In this document: positions 39,801 to 46,700 of the stretch, in pieces
Layout: each line of letters begins with the position of its first letter
Numbering within the stretch: position 1 is the stretch's first letter
Assembly (NCBI GenBank): GCA_034508935.3
Contig: CM067443.1
Location: forward strand, 126,353,349 to 126,417,348
Direction of reading: 5' to 3'
Source of the DNA: Berghia stephanieae
Lineage: Eukaryota > Mollusca > Gastropoda > Nudibranchia > Aeolidiidae
DNA length: 64,000 bases
Program-made: the position numbers and the translations under genes
Notes under the pieces: generated by a model
Seen by the model: the letters and a program-made list of their open reading frames with translations, nothing else
Told to the model about the DNA's origin: nothing
Database searches by the model: none

Positions 39801-40824
39801 TTGATGAATTTAATTAATTTTTGTACCAAAAAGGATCAGGATAGAGCATTCAGGAAGGACTTCCTTAGTTTCACAGCATGCGCGCTCGTGTGTATGTGTG
39901 TGTGTTATTATATTTTTTATCAATACAATTTTACCCAATAAAGGCAAGATTCATCTTACACTAGCCAAACTCCAGATCTTAATCAAAGACAAGCTTTGCA
40001 ATTATAGCCCTGAGTCTAAATACTCTTACTGCTCTCTTGGTGGAAACGATTTATTCTGCCAAGCAATCTGGAGAGAAAAAAAAATCTTTGTCACCGCAAG
40101 AGATTAAAATTTCACGAAGCACGCACCGTGAAGCACCTCTGTAACACTCTTTTGATCTATGTCATCAGACAACCCATTGTTTCTGTCATCTCCCCCCCCC
40201 CTCCCCATCTCTCTCTCTTGTCATAGTGTCATCCCTTCCCCTTCCAATCTCACGGTAAAATGAAAACTTTCTGCTCAGTTTGCAAATACAAGTATGATTT
40301 TTTTTCTCACTAAGCTAGGATTAAAAACCAAGACATCAGGTAATGGGTGTCTAATGCCAAAGTATAGATTCTCTGTTTGGCCAATTTAGTCACGCATGTG
40401 GCAGCCAAGCTATTTGTGTTCTGCGTATAACTCACAATAAGTAAGTGGGATTGTCGGGGTGGGAACGAAAGAAATCAAGGTCATAAGTTACCGTGCATTA
40501 GAGCTGTATCGGGAATTGGTTTCGAAGGGTCTTGCAAATACTAGTCTTTTATGGAAAGGTCTTTTGAACTCCAAGATGCTCAATTTGTTTTGCTATCTTG
40601 GCACAAACGAAACAGAGATGTCTTGATATCTTGATTTGTGACCTAGTTGTCTCATTTTATGTGACCTAGATGTATCCTTTAGTGTGCAAGTCATGCGGGT
40701 AAGTTTTTAATCCTAGCCTAGTGAGAGGAAAAAAAATCAATCATAATCATATACATGTATTTGCAAACTGAGCAGAAAGTTTTCATTTTACAATGAGATG
40801 GGAAGGGGAAGGGAGAACACTACG

Positions 40825-40905
<81 letters not shown>

Positions 40906-42041
40906 AAGAGAGAAGGGAGAGAGGGGGGGGGAGGTAGGGGGAATGAGGAAAGATGAAAGAAACAATGGGTTGCCTGATGACGTAGATCAAAGGAGTGTTA
41001 CAGAGGTGCTTCATGGTGCGTACTTCGTGAAATTTTAACCTCTTACAGTGACACTGATTTTTTTAATCCAGATTACTTATATGCAGAATAAACCGTTTCC
41101 ATCAAGAGAGCAGTAAAAAGTATTTTTCAATTCTGGCTTCAATCAAACTATAATCACAAAGCTTGTCTTTTAATGATAACATTAAGACTAAGATATGGAG
41201 TTTGGGTAGTGTAAGAATGAATCTCGCCATTAATGGTTAAAATTGTTTTGATTTTTTAAAAATAACACAAACACTAACGCACAGACGAGCGCGCGCGTCC
41301 ACGACAGCGAGGACCATCCATTGCTTGTATTGCAACGGTAAAACCAGCTAACGTGTACAAAGATCCTGAGGCTAGATGCCACGTTACTGTGTACGTAGGC
41401 ACTCCCAGAAAAATTTCGTTATCCCCAGACACATATTTGCAACTCCGCTCTTTTAAACAATTATCCACATTCCAGAATATGGAATGTTTCCAAATGCACA
41501 TAGAAATAAGGAAAGTTAATAAAATATCTATAAAAACATAAAATCAACCAACATTAAATCAGTTGTTACTACATATACACAATATGCGTCGACTTCGAGG
41601 TGGGTGTCATGGCCGAATGGTTTAGTCGTCTGCCCTGGAACTTTCACCAGAATCGACGTTGTGGGTTCGAATCCTGGCTCCGCCCTTTTTGTTTTTTTTG
41701 TTGTTTTTTTTAAATTACGTCTTCTTTTTACAGAACGTTGCAAGGGATAAATGTCCCATCCATCCTCCCCCCCCTCCCCCACCTTTTTTTTTCTTTTTTT
41801 GTGCGAGTCTATTCTTCTCTCCTTTTTGTTTGACCTTTTGTTCCGTTTCTGAGCATGAATGTCTTAAAATTGTTTTTATTTTTTTTTTAAATATTGTTTG
41901 TTTTTTTCTCCTCAATCTGACCATTTGGTCGCTCTCTGAATATTTCTGTTTGTTTGCTTTTTAATTATTTATCCTTTTTAGTCACTTTTTGAGATCGGAG
42001 TGGGGACAAATATGACAATTTGCTAGAAACTAGAAAGGAAC

Positions 42042-42123
<82 letters not shown>

Positions 42124-43748
42124 AAAAAAAGAGGTGGGGGGAGGATGGATGGGACATTTATCCCTTGCACCGTTCTGTAAAAAAAAAAATTAAAAAAAAT
42201 AAAAGAATAGTGGCGGAACCAGGATTTGAACCCGCAACGCCGATTCTGGTAAAACTTCCAGGGCAGACGACTAAACCATTCGGCCATGACACCCACTTCG
42301 AAGTCGACGCATATTGTGTATATGAGTGTAACAACTGATTTAATGTTGGTTGGTTTTATGTTTTTATAGATATTTTATTAACTTTCCTTAATTCTTTTTT
42401 TTTTAACTCTCTCTCTCTCTCTTGGTTCCTTTCTGGTTTCTAGCAAATTGTCATATTCGTCCCCACTCCGATCTCAAAAAGTGTCTAAAAAGAATAAATA
42501 ATTAAAAAGCATACAAACAGAAATATTCAGAGAGCGACCAAATGGTCAGATAGAGGAGAAAAAACCCCAACAATTTTTCATTTTTTAAAATAAAAACAAT
42601 TTTTAGAAATTCATTCTCAGAAACACGAACAAAAGGCCAAACAAAAAGGGGAAAACAATAGACTCGCACACACACACACACACAAAAAAAGTGGAACCAG
42701 GATTCGAACCCACAACGTCGATTCTGGTAAAAGTTCCAGGGCAGACGACTAAACCATTCGGCCATGACACCCACTTCGAAGTCGACGCATATTAATTGTG
42801 TATATGTGTTAATTTTAGGCTGCGATTATTCAGAGTCGACTCTGAATAACTGTCTACGGTTATTCAGAGTCGGGGAGTCCACTCTGAATAACTGTAGACA
42901 GTTGACTCTGAATAACTGTCTACAGTTATTCAGAGTCGGGGAGTCGACTCTGAATAACTGTCTACAGTTATTCAGAGTCGGGGAGTCGACTCTGAATAAC
43001 TGTAGACAGTTATGAGTGATGAACTTCCAGTTACCAACCACACGGTTTTTCTGTTTTTTTCTTCTCTCCTACCTCTGTTTAACCCTACGGGAAAAAATCG
43101 TTTTACTTTTTGGTATTTTCTTGTCTCTTCTGTCATGGCAGTTTTTTGCATCGGTGATTTGCATTGCGGCCGCAAAATTGGCAATTTTTTGCAAATTGTC
43201 GAGATTTTGCAAAAAAAAAAAAAAAAGAAATATTTAAAAAAATATAGTGGGGACCAGTGATGATAATCTTCCGCGGATTTCTGGGATTTTAGGATTTGTT
43301 CATAAATGTTCCGTTGTTTTTGTCATGTCAAACATTTTCTGTTCAGTGGTAGTTCAGGGGGAAAAAACAATAATATGCCTTCTATCATTTTTTGACACCT
43401 CTGCTCAGTTGCATGAATTTTGGTGACACTCCTTTATTTATGACGTTAGTCTAGACACGCTGGCGCCAAATGTCAAAGGCAGCACAAGACACACGGTGGC
43501 CATGGATGAGAAGATGATCGAAAGGGAAGGGGATGGAGCAAATGGGTGTAAATATTTGTGTACTTTTTAGCTGTAACAGATAATACATTCATTTGACGAT
43601 TTTATAAGGTTTATAAGCGTGTCTTTTTTTTCTTCCTTTTTAAGCTTTGTTTTGTTTTTGTTTGATTGTTCTGAATTTGTTAATAGAATTCATTACAACT
43701 TGTGTCTAATTATAAAACAATTTTAAAAAAAATAAAAATCAATTCATT

Positions 43749-43784
<36 letters not shown>

Positions 43785-46700
43785 CACCCTTCTATCTTCA
43801 TATTATGTTTATAGATATCATTTGGTAATAGAGATAAGTTAGGCTGATCGATTTAAGAAATGATTGCTTATAAGCTAATTTAAATTTGCTTTGTAGATGG
43901 AATATGTTTTGCAATTGATTAAAGATTCTTATTTATAAGCTACTGAAGTTGAAAAATCGCCAAGTTTTAAGAATTTGGCACTAAAATTGCCAAAGTCACA
44001 AAATAACCGTAGTAAACTGGTATCAAATTGAAAGAAACTCATCTCGCAAGAACTCAACTCGATAATTTTATAGGCTATTCGGCTCTAAACATCTGTACAC
44101 ATGATTATCCAGGGTCGACTCTGAATAACCATCTACAGTTACAGTTATCCAGAGTCGACTCTGAATATAACCACTTCGTAATTTTATGTTTTTATAAATA
44201 TTTTATTAACTTTCCTTATTTCTATGTGCATTTGGAAACATTCCATATTCTGGAATGTGGATAATTGTTTAAAGGAGCGGAGTTTCAAATATATGTCTGG
44301 GGATAACGAATTTTCATTATATCTCATTATCCCCAGTGTCTGGGGATAATCACAGCGTAACTTGAAATTCATCAAGGATTGTCTAGTACTAATACTATAG
44401 AAAACAAATGCATCTTCAAATCGAAACTGCTTTTGACGGTAGGCGTTAAGTTTGTTTATTTCTTTTTCTGTCCAAACGAATGATGAATGATCGGGACCTT
44501 TCACTTTCACTTTCAACTTGAATTTCAAGGAGTATTGGTAGGCACTTTGATAACTCCAGTTCAGTGGCCGCCGATAGGCTCACTGTAAGGTGAAACTCGT
44601 TTTTTGGAACTTTATTTTTGGCCCTTTAATGTTTTGGTCACCATGGCGTTATTTGTGAACCTATGTGACTAATGTTGGTATCATTTTAAAGGGCACAAAA
44701 CAAGCTTTCTAACGGTATATTTTATTCTTAATTCCTGATTGTATTTCTCAGAAAGCTATTGAAATAAAAATTTATCAAATTTTGACTTATAAGAACTTTT
44801 TAAATTATGGATACATTTTAATTATACTTCATACATCGATAGACAATCAATTGAAGAACATCTCTGCCAAATTTCATCAAAATTGATACACTCGCTCATT
44901 ATTTTATTTTTTCCGCCATCAACCCCACTTTTTTTAACAAAAACCTCATATTTTTTTCCATTTTCATTTATCCTTAATTTTGTCCATACTTTTCATACAT
45001 GAAAATGATTTATATGAAAATAAAGCTTATTTTCTCACCTTTAAAATGATACCTAACACTTGCCATTTATTTTTTAATTGAAACAAAATTACTGAAAACA
45101 ATAAGTGGGCCATGTTGACTGCAAAACTCAAAATTTCCCGATAGCCGCGAGATGCTGGTTTTGAGGCAGCAGTGAGATCACAGATTCTCTCTGTAAAATT
45201 GACAAAAAATGTCAACAGAAAAATATAAATAACTCTGGAACCGTAAGTCGTAGATAAACAAATAAGGTATCAAATTTTATGTTTTTTCAAGTCCCATCCC
45301 CCTGACTGGGTCAAATTAAGATATTTTGAGTTTGAAAATTTTATCAAAGTGCCTAGTATTGGTTCCTGGGTTCCACCGGCGCACCTCTCTAGTTTTGGCA
45401 TCTACTAATACTATTGAAGCAAACTGCGAAAAGTTACCTTTATATTCATTCTTTTTGTAACAATCCAGCTTTAATCTATTTTGTGACGATTAATATTGAT
45501 TACAAGCATTACAGTTCAGAAAACATTTTGGCACCAAACATTTATTTGACTTCAAACGGAGCCATGTTTTCCTTATAAATGATGGGTAAGAGTAAGAGGG
45601 ATACTCGATAATAAAGATAGTCATCGATTCTGTCTGAGTTTGTATTTCAAATACAGTTTTACGTAACATGACAAAAACACAAGAAATAAAGTGAGTAGAA
45701 AATGCCAGACGACGATAAAACTTTGCGGCGATGAGGATTCAAACTATTACGGCAACTCCGCCTGGCCAGGAGAGGGACATTCCACCATTAAAAAAACGTA
45801 GTTTCAAACTTTGTATGTATCTATCTTGAGTCCCTCTTGAAGTCATGAGGTCAACACACACAAACACCACGAAAGTTTGTTGGCGAGCTAGCAGACAAAC
45901 ATATAACACAGAGACGATTGAGACATTGAGTTAGCTCCGATGTTAGGTGAATATCAATTCAGAAAATTGAGTGGAGCAGGCACTCACGTTCATAATATAT
46001 GATATGATATGATATAAGTCCAGATTTATGTAGGCTTTTACAGCCTTTTATCTGCTCTTGTGCATTCGTGAACGTATATAATTCAAGTCTCTCAAAACTG
46101 CGCATGCCACATAGTGGAAGGAGGTGTCTGAATTTAACTTTACAAACAGTATTTTTCTGTTTCACAATGAGCATCAAGACGGCACTTGAATGCCTGCAAT
46201 GAAGAGGCGTCGACAACTGTTGCAGGCAGGCGGTTCCATTTGTCGACTACCCTAACTGAGAAAAAGTTCTGCCTAAGGTTTAGAGTACACCTTTCTTTGG
46301 AGAGTTTGAATCTGTGTCCTCTGGTGGTGCTGGTGGAATCAAGATTTAGAGGGCTCGTGCTAACATAGTATAAATTATGTGTGTATTTGTACGCTTCAAT
46401 TAGGTCTCCTCTGTCTCTCCTATACTGCATGCTAGGTATTCTTATCTTTTTCAGTCTTTCTGTGTATTCTAGATCTTTGAATCCCGGAATGACCCGAGTT
46501 GCGCGTCTTAGAACACTTTCTATGAGGTCTTTGTTTTTCTGTAGTCGTGGTGCCCATGCTACATTGCCAAATTCTAAGTGGGGACGTACAAGTGCAGTGA
46601 ACAATTGTCTGATGTTATCTCTATCAAGATGAGTGAACGACCTCCTAATGAGGCCAACGATTCTGTTTGCTTTATTTACTTAGGTTTCTATGTGCTTGGA

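Larger units (their letters stand above)
41397..44330. repeat. Large nested palindrome 2 (foldback-like complex)
   Basis: Outer arms 41,397-41,541 and 44,184-44,330 are near-identical inverted copies (shared TTATCCACATTCCAGAATAT and AATGCACATAGAAATAAGG). Inside, 41,580-42,035 is inverted at about 42,418-42,800, and an extra inverted copy of its first half lies at 42,125-42,390. The innermost part includes a (GA)n run (42,043-42,117). The rest is a ~1.3-kb segment bounded by palindromic arrays. Both outer arms encode the same short peptide frame ([20 protein letters not shown]), of unknown meaning. Confidence 0.8.

Noticed and set aside
42825-43014. CRISPR array
   Set aside because: The units are palindromes with related short spacers, not repeats with unique spacers, and the context is a eukaryotic intron.
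41397-44330. Assembly artefact explaining the inverted repeats
   Set aside because: The inner arms are diverged and differ in microsatellite length, and an extra half-unit breaks the symmetry, which is more like evolved DNA. Not fully excluded without reads.
44184-44528. 114-codon minus-strand ORF in palindrome 2
   Set aside because: Its C-terminal 40 residues recur in the other arm (41,353-41,541), so the match reflects the DNA repeat. No known family; not called as a gene.
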